From assembly GCA_051201605.1 (NCBI GenBank), contig CP179201.1:1116001-1180000 (forward strand): a DNA stretch of 64,000 nt, written 5' to 3'. The notes beneath the pieces are model-generated. The model saw nothing but the letters and a program-made list of their open reading frames with translations. It was not told the DNA's origin and searched no databases. This document shows, one piece after another, positions 8,791 through 17,392 of the stretch. Source of the stretch: CABZJG01 sp902512685 (GTDB lineage: Bacteria; Pseudomonadota; Alphaproteobacteria; Rhodobacterales; Rhodobacteraceae). The translations under genes were made by a program, and so were the position numbers. Positions within the stretch are counted from its first letter, which is position 1, and every line of letters begins with the position of its first letter.

Positions 8791-9130
8791 GCGTCAGAAA
8801 ACCGAGGGTGCCTGTCACCCATGCAGATATAGATGAAGTAGTTGGAAAATTTTATGAGCGGGTGCGCGGTCACCCGCTTTTAGGGCCAATGCTTTGCTCT
8901 ATGAAAACCAATATTCGGGCAACCCGATGATGGTGCATGCGGGGATAAGCGCGATCAAACCCCAGCATTTTGACATTTGGCTTGGTTTGTTTGAGCAAAC
9001 TCTATTCAGTGTGCTTGAACATGAGCCAGCACTGCTGTGGTCTGAAATGGCGCGCCGGATTGGACGGGGATTAAAACTTGGGATTGAGCAGGTGCGCCAA
9101 AGATCGGGGCAACCGCCGAGCCTGCGTTGA
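8787..9130 (+). pseudogene. Group III truncated haemoglobin, internally deleted and frameshifted
   Basis: The first frame starts with GTG at 8787 and reads a typical globin N-terminus (DIDEVVGKFYERVRGHPLLGPM), then ends at a TGA at 8928-8930. A second frame, in phase from about 8894 to 9130, reads YENQYSGNPMMVHAGI, then KPQHFDIWLGLFEQT and the C-terminal helix. This is the second half of a group III truncated haemoglobin. Family members have some 25-30 residues between the GP-(I/M) and the GNPM segments, including W-x-x-H and F-W; these are absent here, and the phase is lost as well. So this is a deletion of roughly 80-90 bp, not a single base error. Group III globins are associated with nitrosative stress. 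It sat in an operon with the 50-aa protein and downstream of NsrR-like sites. Confidence 0.78.
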
Positions 9131-9226
9131 TCTGCGCCGGACAATTGGGGCATCGGTTCACACAATTTTTGTTGGCCTGCTTAACACGGAGTGTGCCGAA
9201 AATCTCAACCGTAGTTGCGTTGTATT

Positions 9227-10330
9227 TTAGGCCTTCTGCCCGCGATAAAACCAGCGCAGTTTAGACCATCTAAACCATGCCTTTTTGTAGCCCATGAACA
9301 TCCAACTTAGCGGCGTGTAGCGGATGAAAACAAAATAGAGCAGGATGGAAATTACAGTGCTTGCCACAGTGTTAACAGCAATGGCGCCAAACGCCGGCCA
9401 ATCGGTCTCTAAGAAAAACTCACCAAGGGAAAACACCACCAATCCATGAAAAAGGTAGATCGGATAGGAAAGTTCAACCCAAAAGCTAAGCCGTTTCGAC
9501 GGCGCTGTGACCAGCCTTAGGCAGAGGCCCGTAAGCCCCAGTATACTGAGCAATGTGGCACAGCTGCTCAGCCCGTTCACCCATAAAAGGGAGGCGAGCG
9601 AAGTGAGCTCTTCGTCAAACGCTAGCCAAATCGTCAGCGCCGAAACCAAAGCAACCAATGCCAAAATTAAAGCAGTGATTGACCACCAAAGGCTTGCAAT
9701 GGTTGAAAAAAGATTTTGGTGATGGAAAAGCCGCCAGCCAAGGCAGAAAAAAGTCACACTAAAAAAGAAAAACCCAAGCTCAATTTCACCGATATATTCT
9801 GGTTGAATATTGAACAGTCCATTGTCACGGCCCACAATCGAAAAAGCAGTGATCGGAATAGCCCAAAGCAATAGCATCCAGCGTGATCGCAGGCTTAAAT
9901 CTATAAGTGAAATGATCTGCGTGGGGATCAAAGGCCGGATCACCACGGCCACAGCGTACATCAGCACGAGGTAATATAAAAACCACAGGTGATCTAAAGT
10001 CGGCAGATCTGCGCCATCACGCAGGGCGGACCAGAGCGGTATAGGCGCAACGATCAACCACCACAAAACAATTGGAAAACCGATGCGGTAGAGCCGATCC
10101 CACGAAAACGCCATGGGGCTTTTGCGATCAAGCGATAGTGCTGCAAAAAATCCGGCCATCATAAAAAACAACGGCATGCGCCAATTATGGATCCAAAGAA
10201 ACAACATCCCAATCCATAACACGGGCTCTGATCCGTCCTCGGGTTCCAGATATAAAACCAAAGCATGCAGCAATACGCCCATCAGCATTGCGGTCGCTCG
10301 TAACAAGTCTAGGCCGTTAATGCGTGCCAC
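9227..10330 (-). CDS. Acyltransferase 3 family membrane protein (OpgC-like)
   Basis: 367 aa starting at a GTG only 3 bases after the ptsP stop, with AGGGG inside the end of ptsP as ribosome site. About ten transmembrane helices are predicted by eye. The family signature is at the N-terminus: R-x-NGLDLLRATAMLMGVLLHA (residues 3-22), with the conserved RAxA-x5-H pattern and the later FFMMAGFFAAL block. Acyltransferase 3 proteins move acyl groups onto surface or periplasmic carbohydrates. The closest recognisable branch is the OpgC/MdoC glucan-succinylating type, but the acceptor cannot be told. It appears to be the last gene of a lysC-ptsP operon. Confidence 0.82.
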   Translation of the reverse strand: MARINGLDLLRATAMLMGVLLHALVLYLEPEDGSEPVLWIGMLFLWIHNWRMPLFFMMAGFFAALSLDRKSPMAFSWDRLYRIGFPIVLWWLIVAPIPLWSALRDGADLPTLDHLWFLYYLVLMYAVAVVIRPLIPTQIISLIDLSLRSRWMLLLWAIPITAFSIVGRDNGLFNIQPEYIGEIELGFFFFSVTFFCLGWRLFHHQNLFSTIASLWWSITALILALVALVSALTIWLAFDEELTSLASLLWVNGLSSCATLLSILGLTGLCLRLVTAPSKRLSFWVELSYPIYLFHGLVVFSLGEFFLETDWPAFGAIAVNTVASTVISILLYFVFIRYTPLSWMFMGYKKAWFRWSKLRWFYRGQKA

Positions 10331-10333
10331 AGC

Positions 10334-12583
10334 CTACCCCTGATCGCCATTTAAAAGAAAGTCCATTACAGCTTGGCGAACCGAACTTTCGCCGCGATTT
10401 CGGGACTCATCAATCACGTCTTTTAGCGCGTCAAGATCTGTACGCATCAGCATATGTTTGACAGGGCCGATGGATGCGGGGCGCATCGACAGCCTAGTGA
10501 TCCCGATTGCGGCCAAACACAGCGCCTCGACTGGTCGGCCTGCATCTTCTCCACAAAACGAAAGCTGAACTCCGGATTTTGCGCAGCGCTTGGCAATAAA
10601 TTCAAGAAAGCTTAAAAAACTGCTGCTGAGGGTATCATAGCGTTTGCGCACCAGTTCATTTTCGCGGTCTGCGGCAAAAAAGAACTGTTTAAGATCATTG
10701 CCACCAATCGAGATAAAATCAACCGCATCAAAAAAACCTTGTGGGGCATAAGCAAAAGAGGGGGTTTCCAACATAGCCCCAACGTTCAATTGTTCGGGCA
10801 GCGGATGGCCCAAAATCCGCTCACGCTCAAGTGCTTTGTCCATTTCCGCACGGGCTGCATAAAATTCACTCTGTTCTGCAATGAACGGGAACATCACCGA
10901 TAGGGGGCGGCCATTGGCCCCCCGCAACAGCGCTTGCAATTGCATTCGCATGACGCCGGGCTTATCCAGCCCCACCCGGATGGCCCGCCAGCCAAGCGCT
11001 GGGTTTGGTTCTTGGACATGGGTCATATAGGGTAGAACTTTGTCCGATCCGATATCGAGGGTGCGAAATACCACTGGCGCCCCCCCAGCTGCGTCCAAAA
11101 CCCGGCCATAAAGCGCGCTCAGCTCAGATCTTTTGGGCATTTGACTGCGCACCAAAAATTGAAGTTCGGTTCGAAACAGCCCAACGCCTTCAGCGCCCGA
11201 GCTTTTAAAAGAAGGCAGATCCGCAATCAGACCGGCATTCATATGCAACGCAACCCGTCTGCCACATTTGGTTATTGCGGGTTTTTTGCGGATCGCGCCA
11301 TAACGTTTCTGAGCCTGCGCCTCCATGGCCATTTTGTCTTTGAAGGCTGCAGTGATGCTTTCATCTGGTCTGAGGTGAACAATACCCTGATCGCCGTCCA
11401 AAAGAATTTGATCCCCATTTAAGGCTTCGGTGGTGATGTTGTCGGCATGGATCACCAATGGAATAGCAAGAGCACGTGCAATAATGGCCGCATGCGAGCC
11501 GACCGATCCTTCTTCTAAAACCAGTCCTCTGAGGCTCCGGCCATAGTCTAATAATTCTGCCGGACCAATATTTTGGGCCACAAGAACTGGGTTTTTGGGC
11601 ATCGATGCGCCTGTCGTGCGGCCCTGACCTGTCAGGATGCGCAACAACCTGTTGGATAGATCATCAAGATCATGCAGCCGGTCGCGCATGTATTGATCTG
11701 CCACCTGCGCCATGCGTGCGCGGGCAGTAGATTGTTCTTTTTCCACAGCAGCTTCGGCAGACAAACCTTGATCAATATCGGTTTCAATCCGCCGCATCCA
11801 ACCGCGCGAATTGGCAAACATGCGAAAAGCTTCTAGAATTTCAAGCTGTTCAGGTTCCCCGGCGGCAACACCGACCATCATTGCATCAAGGTTTTGGCGC
11901 AATTGTGCCACTGCGAGCTGAAGACGGGCTTTTTCCGCCACCGGATCTTCGGCCACCGGATTGGTCACCACCACGCGCGGCTCATGCAGCCAAACACTGC
12001 CGCGGGCTGTCCCTTCCTGTACGGGGGTGCCGCGAAACAAAGCGGGCTGTTGGTGGCGTGCACGCAAGGCAGCGCCTTCACCGACAAACGCGCCCAATTC
12101 TGTCATTTCGGCCAGAACCATCGCCACAACTTCGAGCGCATAAATTTCATCTGTGGTATACTCGCGGGCAATTTTTGACTGAACAACCAAAACCCCCATA
12201 CCTTCGCCAAGGCGCTGAATAGGGACACCCAAGAATGACGAATAGATTTCTTCGCCGGTTTCCGGCATGTAACGAAAGCCTTTGGCCGAGGGCGCATCGG
12301 CTGCATTAATCACCGTATTGCGCTGGGCAACCCTGCCAACCAATCCCTCGCCCAAACGCATCCGGGTTTTATGCACAGCATCCGCCCGCAGGCCTTCAGA
12401 TGCACATAATTCAAGCGTTTCGGTATCCCGAAACAGATAGATCGAGCACACTTCTGTGCCCATTGAGTCGGCAATCAAATGGGTGATGTTATCCAGCCGG
12501 GTCTGACCGGCTGCATCCTCGGCCATGGTGTCGCGCAACCGGCCTAGTAGTTTACGGCTTTCGCTTTCTGATCTTTCCGACAT
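10334..12583 (-). CDS. ptsP: PTS-Ntr enzyme I, phosphoenolpyruvate--protein phosphotransferase PtsP
   Basis: 749 aa from the ATG at 12581-12583. It begins the nitrogen-related phosphotransferase relay, moving phosphate from PEP to NPr and then EIIA-Ntr, which tunes potassium, nitrogen and carbon responses. An N-terminal GAF domain (about residues 15-165), which in this family senses glutamine or 2-oxoglutarate, precedes the EI N domain. The phospho-acceptor His lies in GSVGSHAAIIARA. The C-terminal PEP-binding TIM barrel shows GVGLFRTEL, then NVGAMLETPS and FISIGGNDLKQF, and the late SFCGEDAGRP Cys motif. The gene starts 15 bases after lysC, the standard alphaproteobacterial arrangement, so co-transcription is likely. 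Confidence 0.95.
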   Translation of the reverse strand: MSERSESESRKLLGRLRDTMAEDAAGQTRLDNITHLIADSMGTEVCSIYLFRDTETLELCASEGLRADAVHKTRMRLGEGLVGRVAQRNTVINAADAPSAKGFRYMPETGEEIYSSFLGVPIQRLGEGMGVLVVQSKIAREYTTDEIYALEVVAMVLAEMTELGAFVGEGAALRARHQQPALFRGTPVQEGTARGSVWLHEPRVVVTNPVAEDPVAEKARLQLAVAQLRQNLDAMMVGVAAGEPEQLEILEAFRMFANSRGWMRRIETDIDQGLSAEAAVEKEQSTARARMAQVADQYMRDRLHDLDDLSNRLLRILTGQGRTTGASMPKNPVLVAQNIGPAELLDYGRSLRGLVLEEGSVGSHAAIIARALAIPLVIHADNITTEALNGDQILLDGDQGIVHLRPDESITAAFKDKMAMEAQAQKRYGAIRKKPAITKCGRRVALHMNAGLIADLPSFKSSGAEGVGLFRTELQFLVRSQMPKRSELSALYGRVLDAAGGAPVVFRTLDIGSDKVLPYMTHVQEPNPALGWRAIRVGLDKPGVMRMQLQALLRGANGRPLSVMFPFIAEQSEFYAARAEMDKALERERILGHPLPEQLNVGAMLETPSFAYAPQGFFDAVDFISIGGNDLKQFFFAADRENELVRKRYDTLSSSFLSFLEFIAKRCAKSGVQLSFCGEDAGRPVEALCLAAIGITRLSMRPASIGPVKHMLMRTDLDALKDVIDESRNRGESSVRQAVMDFLLNGDQG

Positions 12584-12598
12584 GGGCAAAGGTGCCCC

Positions 12599-13837
12599 TT
12601 ATGATGCTTTGTCCAATTCAAAGGCATCATGCAGGGATTGAACCGCAAGTTCCATATATTTTCTGTCGATCAACACAGAAATTTTGATCTCGGAGGTTGC
12701 GATCACCTTAATATTGATACCTTCATCCGAAAGCGTTTTAAACATCTTTGCTGCAACGCCTGACTGGCTGCGCATCCCGATGCCAACCGCCGAGACTTTG
12801 GCCGCCTGCGTATCTGCGATGAGTTCGCTGAAATTTATGGCACCGGCATCTTTGGCATCTTGCAGAGCCTTTTCAGCCCGGATCACTTGATCTGTAGGGC
12901 AGGAAAAGGTCATATCCGTGCGGCCTGCTTCGGCAATGTTTTGGATAATCATGTCAACATTAACGCCAGCTTCTGACAGGGGGCCAAAAATTGCAGCCGC
13001 AATTCCGGGCCGGTCTGCCACCGAAACCAAAGTCATTTTTGCCTCATCTCGTGAATAGGCAATTCCTGAAACAACGTTGGATTCCATAATATCTTCCTCT
13101 GCGCAGACCAATGTCCCGGCGCTGTCAGCGGGTTCTTCAAAACTGCTTAGAACCCTTAATTTCACTTGGTAGCGCATGGCAAGCTCGACCGACCGGGTTT
13201 GCAGAACCTTGGCTCCCAATGAGGCCAGCTCAAGCATTTCTTCAAACGATATCCGGTCCAATTTACGCGCTGTGCCGGCAATTCTTGGGTCCGTGGTATA
13301 GACCCCGTCAACATCGGTATAAATATCGCAGCGCTCTGCGCCAAAGGCAGCAGCAAAAGCCACGGCCGTGGTGTCCGATCCGCCGCGGCCCAGTGTGGTA
13401 ATCCGTCCCTCAGGGCTGACCCCTTGAAAGCCGGCCACCACGGCCACCCGCATTCCTTCTGAAAACTTAGCCGATATATTATCGGTTGGAATATCCTCTA
13501 TGCGGGCGGCTGAATGGCTTGAGGTCGTCAAAACCGGCACCTGCCATCCTTGCCAGCTGCGCGCGGGCACATCCATTTCCTGCAGCGTTAATGCCATAAG
13601 CCCGGCGGTGACATTTTCGCCCGAGGAAACCACAGCATCATATTCGCGGGCATCAAATAGCGGAGATGTTTCATTGACCCAGCCGACCAATTCATTGGTT
13701 TTGCCCGACATAGCCGACACAATAACAATCACATCATAGCCTTTGGCCACTTCCAGACCGACACGCTTTGCCGCACGCTTGATCCGATCAAGCGTTGCCA
13801 CAGAGGTTCCCCCAAATTTCATCACAAGAACCGGCAT
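12599..13837 (-). CDS. lysC: Aspartate kinase LysC
   Basis: 412 aa. Catalyses the first step of the aspartate pathway to lysine, threonine and methionine. The kinase domain opens with VMKFGGTSVA (residues 5-14), followed by VVSAMSGKTNELV and the GRGGSDTTAVA loop; two ACT domains (about 265-405, with the SVADRPGIAAAIF and SAVGIGMRSQSGVA segments) provide allosteric control by lysine and threonine. The ATG has AAAGGA upstream. It is the first gene of an apparent lysC-ptsP-acyltransferase operon. There is no visible lysine riboswitch. Confidence 0.96.
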   Translation of the reverse strand: MPVLVMKFGGTSVATLDRIKRAAKRVGLEVAKGYDVIVIVSAMSGKTNELVGWVNETSPLFDAREYDAVVSSGENVTAGLMALTLQEMDVPARSWQGWQVPVLTTSSHSAARIEDIPTDNISAKFSEGMRVAVVAGFQGVSPEGRITTLGRGGSDTTAVAFAAAFGAERCDIYTDVDGVYTTDPRIAGTARKLDRISFEEMLELASLGAKVLQTRSVELAMRYQVKLRVLSSFEEPADSAGTLVCAEEDIMESNVVSGIAYSRDEAKMTLVSVADRPGIAAAIFGPLSEAGVNVDMIIQNIAEAGRTDMTFSCPTDQVIRAEKALQDAKDAGAINFSELIADTQAAKVSAVGIGMRSQSGVAAKMFKTLSDEGINIKVIATSEIKISVLIDRKYMELAVQSLHDAFELDKAS

Positions 13838-13995
13838 TTTATTCCTTTAACCCGCTTTTTTAGGGGGTTTAGGACCTCTGGGGCACCTTGACAAGAAACT
13901 TTCAGCAAATTGTGCGCTGCGGGCCGCATGATTTCGCAGCTGGCGGTCTTCATAGGGTGGGTTACGCGGCGCTCTTATCTGCGTTTGCGCAGCCT

Positions 13996-14637
13996 TCAAA
14001 ATGGAAGATCGCTGCCATCTAGCGCGATAAAACGGCCACTTGCCTGAAGGTCAAGCGCGTCGATGTTTTGCTTAAGTTGACGGCAGGCGGTGCTGACATC
14101 CAGTGGCGCATGATCAGTTCCCATCCTGGTGCGTACCCATCCTGGTTCAAAAATGCCAACGCTAATAGCTTCAGGCCGTAACTCAGCGGCCAGATTACGG
14201 CCAATGTTCAACACCGCAGCTTTCGATGCACGGTAGGCGTAAGTGTGTCCGCGCGCGCGGGTATGGCTGGCCATCATACTCGAAATAATTGCGATCTTTG
14301 GGGTTTTGGCCTGACGTAGTTTTGGTAAAAGCGCTTGGATCAAGAAAAATACCCCCCACGTGTTGACGGCAAAGCTTTGCGCCCAGATGTCTTTTCTGTA
14401 TTGGTCTTTCATGGATAGATCACGATCCAATAAAATCCCCGCATTGCAGATCAAAAGCTCCAAAGCAGGCGCGCGGATTTTATCTGGCAGGCTCTCAATT
14501 GAATAGTCATCGGTCATTTCAAGACCTATCCACCCATCGCCGCTGCGCGCCGTGCCTCAGGTTTCCCCCTCAGCATGATATAAATCAAATAACCCTTTGC
14601 CCAATCCTCGATTGGCCCCTGTAATCAATACTGCCAT
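13996..14637 (-). pseudogene. Short-chain dehydrogenase/reductase with an in-frame TGA at codon 27
   Basis: A single frame runs from an ATG at 14635-14637, with GAGG about 8 bases upstream, to the stop at 13996. It encodes a C-factor-like SDR of 213 codons broken by one TGA (14557-14559, codon 27). The piece before the stop is MAVLITGANRGLGKGLFDLY, which holds the complete cofactor motif TGANRGLG. The piece after has LLICNAGI, the catalytic Ser in IISSMMAS, Y-x3-K as YRASK, and FEPGWVRTRMG. Both halves stay in phase, so the lesion looks like a point mutation (for example CGA to TGA). Re-initiation at the ATG at 14515-14517 would give a 173-aa product without the nucleotide-binding motif, unlikely to be an active dehydrogenase. 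Substrate unknown. Confidence 0.82.
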
Positions 14638-14782
14638 TCTGCATCCTCATAAAATAAATTATCATCTATAGGATGAGAGCCTATCAGAAACTTTGGGCTT
14701 TTTCTTAGCAAAAATACTCAAATGCTCTCGCGATCACACTTAAAGGCCTGATCGCCTAGACCCTAGGGTCTTCTTAGGCGGG

Positions 14783-15226
14783 CTAGTTGGTTTTGCGGCC
14801 AGGCATGAACGGCAGGGGCGCAACTGGAATGCCCTCTTTTAAAAGCTGTTTCGCCTCATCTGGTTTCGCGGCCCCGTAAATTGACCGCTCCGGGGCGCTG
14901 CCATCGTGCATGGCGCGGGCTTCTGCGGCGAAATTATCCCCTACATAATCGGCATTTGTCTCAATATGCTTGCGCAGCTCTTTTAACGCTTGTTGGGCCG
15001 GATCGGGCGGCGCGCTTAACGGGTTTTTTTGTGGTTTTTCATCAGGCTCGCTCGCTGCACCGGACTTATTGACCCGCGGCGCCATAATCGCCTTTTGGAC
15101 TGATGATGTCCCGCAAATGGCGCAGGTGACCATTTTTGCCTTGAGCAATTTGTCAAAGGCGGCGGCTGATTGAAACCAGCTATCAAAACTGTGGTCTTGG
15201 TTACATTTCAAAGAATATTGGATCAT
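14783..15226 (-). CDS. DUF1178 family protein
   Basis: 147 aa from the ATG at 15224-15226. The N-terminus, MIQYSLKCNQDHSFDSWF followed by a CAIC pair near residues 35-38, is the hallmark of DUF1178, a small family almost confined to Alpha- and Betaproteobacteria. The Cys residues (C8 and the CxxC) suggest a zinc-ribbon fold. The function is not known. The C-terminal half (HIETNADYVGDNFAAEARAMHDG) is the second conserved block of the family. No operon partner is evident. Confidence 0.88.
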   Translation of the reverse strand: MIQYSLKCNQDHSFDSWFQSAAAFDKLLKAKMVTCAICGTSSVQKAIMAPRVNKSGAASEPDEKPQKNPLSAPPDPAQQALKELRKHIETNADYVGDNFAAEARAMHDGSAPERSIYGAAKPDEAKQLLKEGIPVAPLPFMPGRKTN

Positions 15227-15337
15227 CAAAGGTCTGCGCTTATTGAACAGCTTCTTAGATAAGCTCTACGCTGGTGAAATCAAGCTAAATTAATTTCTGC
15301 ACCGCCCGCGGTCTTGCTGTTTAGGAGATCGATGCTG

Positions 15338-16129
15338 TTACTTTAGCAGATGGGGAAACCAGTCTTCGCGCAATCTGTCTCCATCTTGCATATTATGGCC
15401 GGGAAAGGGCGGTGATGTGCGCCCCGGACGGCTGATGTAGCGCGCATCATCTCCCACCAATCGTAGCGAAAACGCCCGCCGCCGCTGCGCCGTATGATTG
15501 CCGCGTGCGCCATGCAGCACCTCAAAATGAAACGCCACGGCATCACCGGGCTGCATGACATATTCCAACACCTCTAATCCGTCTTTGTCTGGATCTGGCA
15601 CTGGCATATACTCCTCAGGATTGGGATAAAAGTTTTCCTCTGAAAGCCAGCGGGTGGGCAAAACCTGCTTGTCCCAGCGATGCGATCCGGCAACCAATCT
15701 CAGCGAGGCATCTGTGACCGGGTCCAAGGGTGACCAAAAACTGACAGTTTGCCGACCCGAAACAAAATAATATGGCCCATCTGAGTGCCACGGCGTGGGT
15801 TTGGAGGTTCCAGGCTCTTTGACAAGGACATGATCATGGAACAATTGAACCGACGTGGATTGCATCAAATCGGCTGCAACTTCGGCCACATCGGACGCGC
15901 GTATGGCCGTTTCAAATTCTGATATTCGGTTCCAGTTGCAATAATCGTCAAAAAACCGTCCTTGCTCACCCTTTTTTAGGTTTTCTGCCGCATAGGGGCC
16001 GGGGCGCTCCATATTTTTGTCCACGCCTTGACGCAAAAGATCGACCTGATCCTTAAACAACCCTTTGATCAGCACGACACCATCACGTTGGTAATTTTCT
16101 ATCATCTGAGGGCTAACAGCTGGGTGCAT
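15338..16129 (-). CDS. Phytanoyl-CoA dioxygenase (PhyH) family protein
   Basis: 263 aa. Members are Fe(II)/2-oxoglutarate oxygenases that hydroxylate small molecules. The iron-binding facial triad is visible: H and D in WHSDGPYYF (about residues 118-126) and the distal His in FHFEVLHGARGN (about 200-211). R residues suited to bind 2-oxoglutarate follow (RRRAFSLRLVGDD). The double-stranded beta-helix is of normal length. It is on the same strand as, and about 80 bp downstream of, a DddQ-like DMSP lyase, which hints at a role with an osmolyte or sulfonium compound; that is inference. The real substrate could be anything from an ectoine-like solute to a lipid. Confidence 0.85.
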   Translation of the reverse strand: MHPAVSPQMIENYQRDGVVLIKGLFKDQVDLLRQGVDKNMERPGPYAAENLKKGEQGRFFDDYCNWNRISEFETAIRASDVAEVAADLMQSTSVQLFHDHVLVKEPGTSKPTPWHSDGPYYFVSGRQTVSFWSPLDPVTDASLRLVAGSHRWDKQVLPTRWLSEENFYPNPEEYMPVPDPDKDGLEVLEYVMQPGDAVAFHFEVLHGARGNHTAQRRRAFSLRLVGDDARYISRPGRTSPPFPGHNMQDGDRLREDWFPHLLK

Positions 16130-16210
16130 TTTTCCGGTCTTTCTTTGGGCGCTTTTTGGTCAGCGATAATTTCATATATTCTAGTTACCAAGACAAATCA
16201 AAGCTGCTGC

Positions 16211-16810
16211 TCAAGGCTTATGCTCCGCAGGCGTCAAAACAGGAGGTGTCTTTAAATCACCCCGCCATAAAACATAGGCCAAAACTGGTTTGTCTTTCGT
16301 GGTCATTGCATGTGGTTGGTTTGATGCGTGAAATGCAGTATCGCCGGGACCCAAACGGCGCGCGGGCCGGCCGGCCGCTTCAAAAACGGCCTCCCCTGCA
16401 ATAATCACATACAGCTCTTCGGCAGGATGGTGATGCCAAGGGTAGAACAAACCCTTTTCGGCATAAACCAGGTAGGTGTTTAGGACTTCCGAAAAAAAAT
16501 GACCCTGCGCACCAATAAGCTGGTAACAGCCAAACTTTTGGTTAAACTCTTTTCCAATATCGGCATCTTTATAAGTGCTTCTCCAGCGTGCGTTTGCAGC
16601 TGGCGCACAAAAGGCAGAATACCCTACAAGCTCGCGGCCATCGCGTAGCCCGACATCCGAGGGCAGGGCTTTGGCCGATGGAATCCAGTGCGGTTCTAAA
16701 CTTTGAAACTGGACAGCATCATCCCACACGGTAAACTGCGCCACTTCTGGATGGGATTTATGCAGACATTCTGCGGCAGCAAGTGCGTCATCGAAGCTGG
16801 AACGTGTCAT
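16211..16810 (-). CDS. dddQ: DddQ-like dimethylsulfoniopropionate (DMSP) lyase, cupin
   Basis: 199 aa, within the length of characterised DddQ proteins (about 190-200). DddQ splits DMSP into dimethyl sulfide and acrylate. The cupin core shows YPWHHHPAEELYVI (residues 123-136). Its spacing Tyr-x4-His-x3-Glu-x-Tyr (Y123, H128, E132, Y134), plus a distal His at about 167 in the NQPHAMT turn, reproduces the metal ligands and catalytic tyrosine described for DddQ of Ruegeria lacuscaerulea. The tail LWRGDLKTPPVLT is also DddQ-like. The helical N-terminal part is of the right length. The start has GAGG 6 bases upstream. DddL, DddW and DddK are also cupins, but length and motif order favour DddQ. Its only close partner is the PhyH dioxygenase downstream. 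Confidence 0.75.
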   Translation of the reverse strand: MTRSSFDDALAAAECLHKSHPEVAQFTVWDDAVQFQSLEPHWIPSAKALPSDVGLRDGRELVGYSAFCAPAANARWRSTYKDADIGKEFNQKFGCYQLIGAQGHFFSEVLNTYLVYAEKGLFYPWHHHPAEELYVIIAGEAVFEAAGRPARRLGPGDTAFHASNQPHAMTTKDKPVLAYVLWRGDLKTPPVLTPAEHKP

Positions 16811-16969
16811 GTGGCCTCAACTTTGGACTGATGTATTAGCGTTAATTCTTCTAGGATTATTTTGCAATTGCGATTTTGGTCTGAGCCAATTGGCTAACCT
16901 TTAAGGATCGGTTAAAGAAATTGATGACGGGCGATCCGCCCGAAGTGTGATCGAGCAAAGGAGCAAGAA

Positions 16970-17347
16970 ATGGCAGTATTTGACGAGGACCTCTTTCTAA
17001 AGGGTCTTGAGCAGCGCAAATCAACCTTGGGCGCGGAATATGTAGAAAACAATCTGGCCGCTGCGGATGAGTTTACCCGACCATTCCAAGAGGCGATGAC
17101 CGCATGGTGCTGGGGGTTTGGTTGGGGCGACGAGGTCATAGATGCCAAGACACGCTCGATGATGAATCTTTCGATGATAGGCGCGCTGGGCAAAATGCAT
17201 GAATGGGAATTGCACTTGCGCGGAGCTATCAACAATGGCGTGACCCAAGACGAAGTGCGCGCGATTATCCATGTTATCGGGATTTACTGCGGCGTACCGC
17301 AAGCACTTGAATGCTTTCGGTCGGCGAAAAAAGTGTTCGATGCCTGA
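16970..17347 (+). CDS. Carboxymuconolactone decarboxylase family protein
   Basis: 125 aa, one CMD domain (about residues 35-118). The family includes 4-carboxymuconolactone decarboxylase PcaC and AhpD-type peroxidase partners. Here the AhpD C-x-x-C pair is missing; the HEWELHLRGAINNGVTQDEVRAIIHVIGIYCG stretch matches the PcaC-like branch with its conserved E and H. No other protocatechuate genes are nearby, so the specific reaction is uncertain. A good AAAGGAG ribosome site precedes the ATG. It is divergent from the DddQ-like gene. Confidence 0.82.
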   Translation: MAVFDEDLFLKGLEQRKSTLGAEYVENNLAAADEFTRPFQEAMTAWCWGFGWGDEVIDAKTRSMMNLSMIGALGKMHEWELHLRGAINNGVTQDEVRAIIHVIGIYCGVPQALECFRSAKKVFDA

Positions 17348-17354
17348 AGCCGAT

Positions 17355-17392
17355 AAAAACTGGCGGCGAAGCTTTTTATAAACCGCCGCCAG
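17355..17392 (-). terminator. Rho-independent terminator of the two-component operon
   Basis: On the minus strand a perfect 9-bp GC-rich stem (CTGGCGGCG at 17384-17392 with CGCCGCCAG at 17360-17368) encloses a 15-base loop and is followed by TTTTT (17355-17359). The hairpin overlaps the stop codon of the response regulator. Confidence 0.85.
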
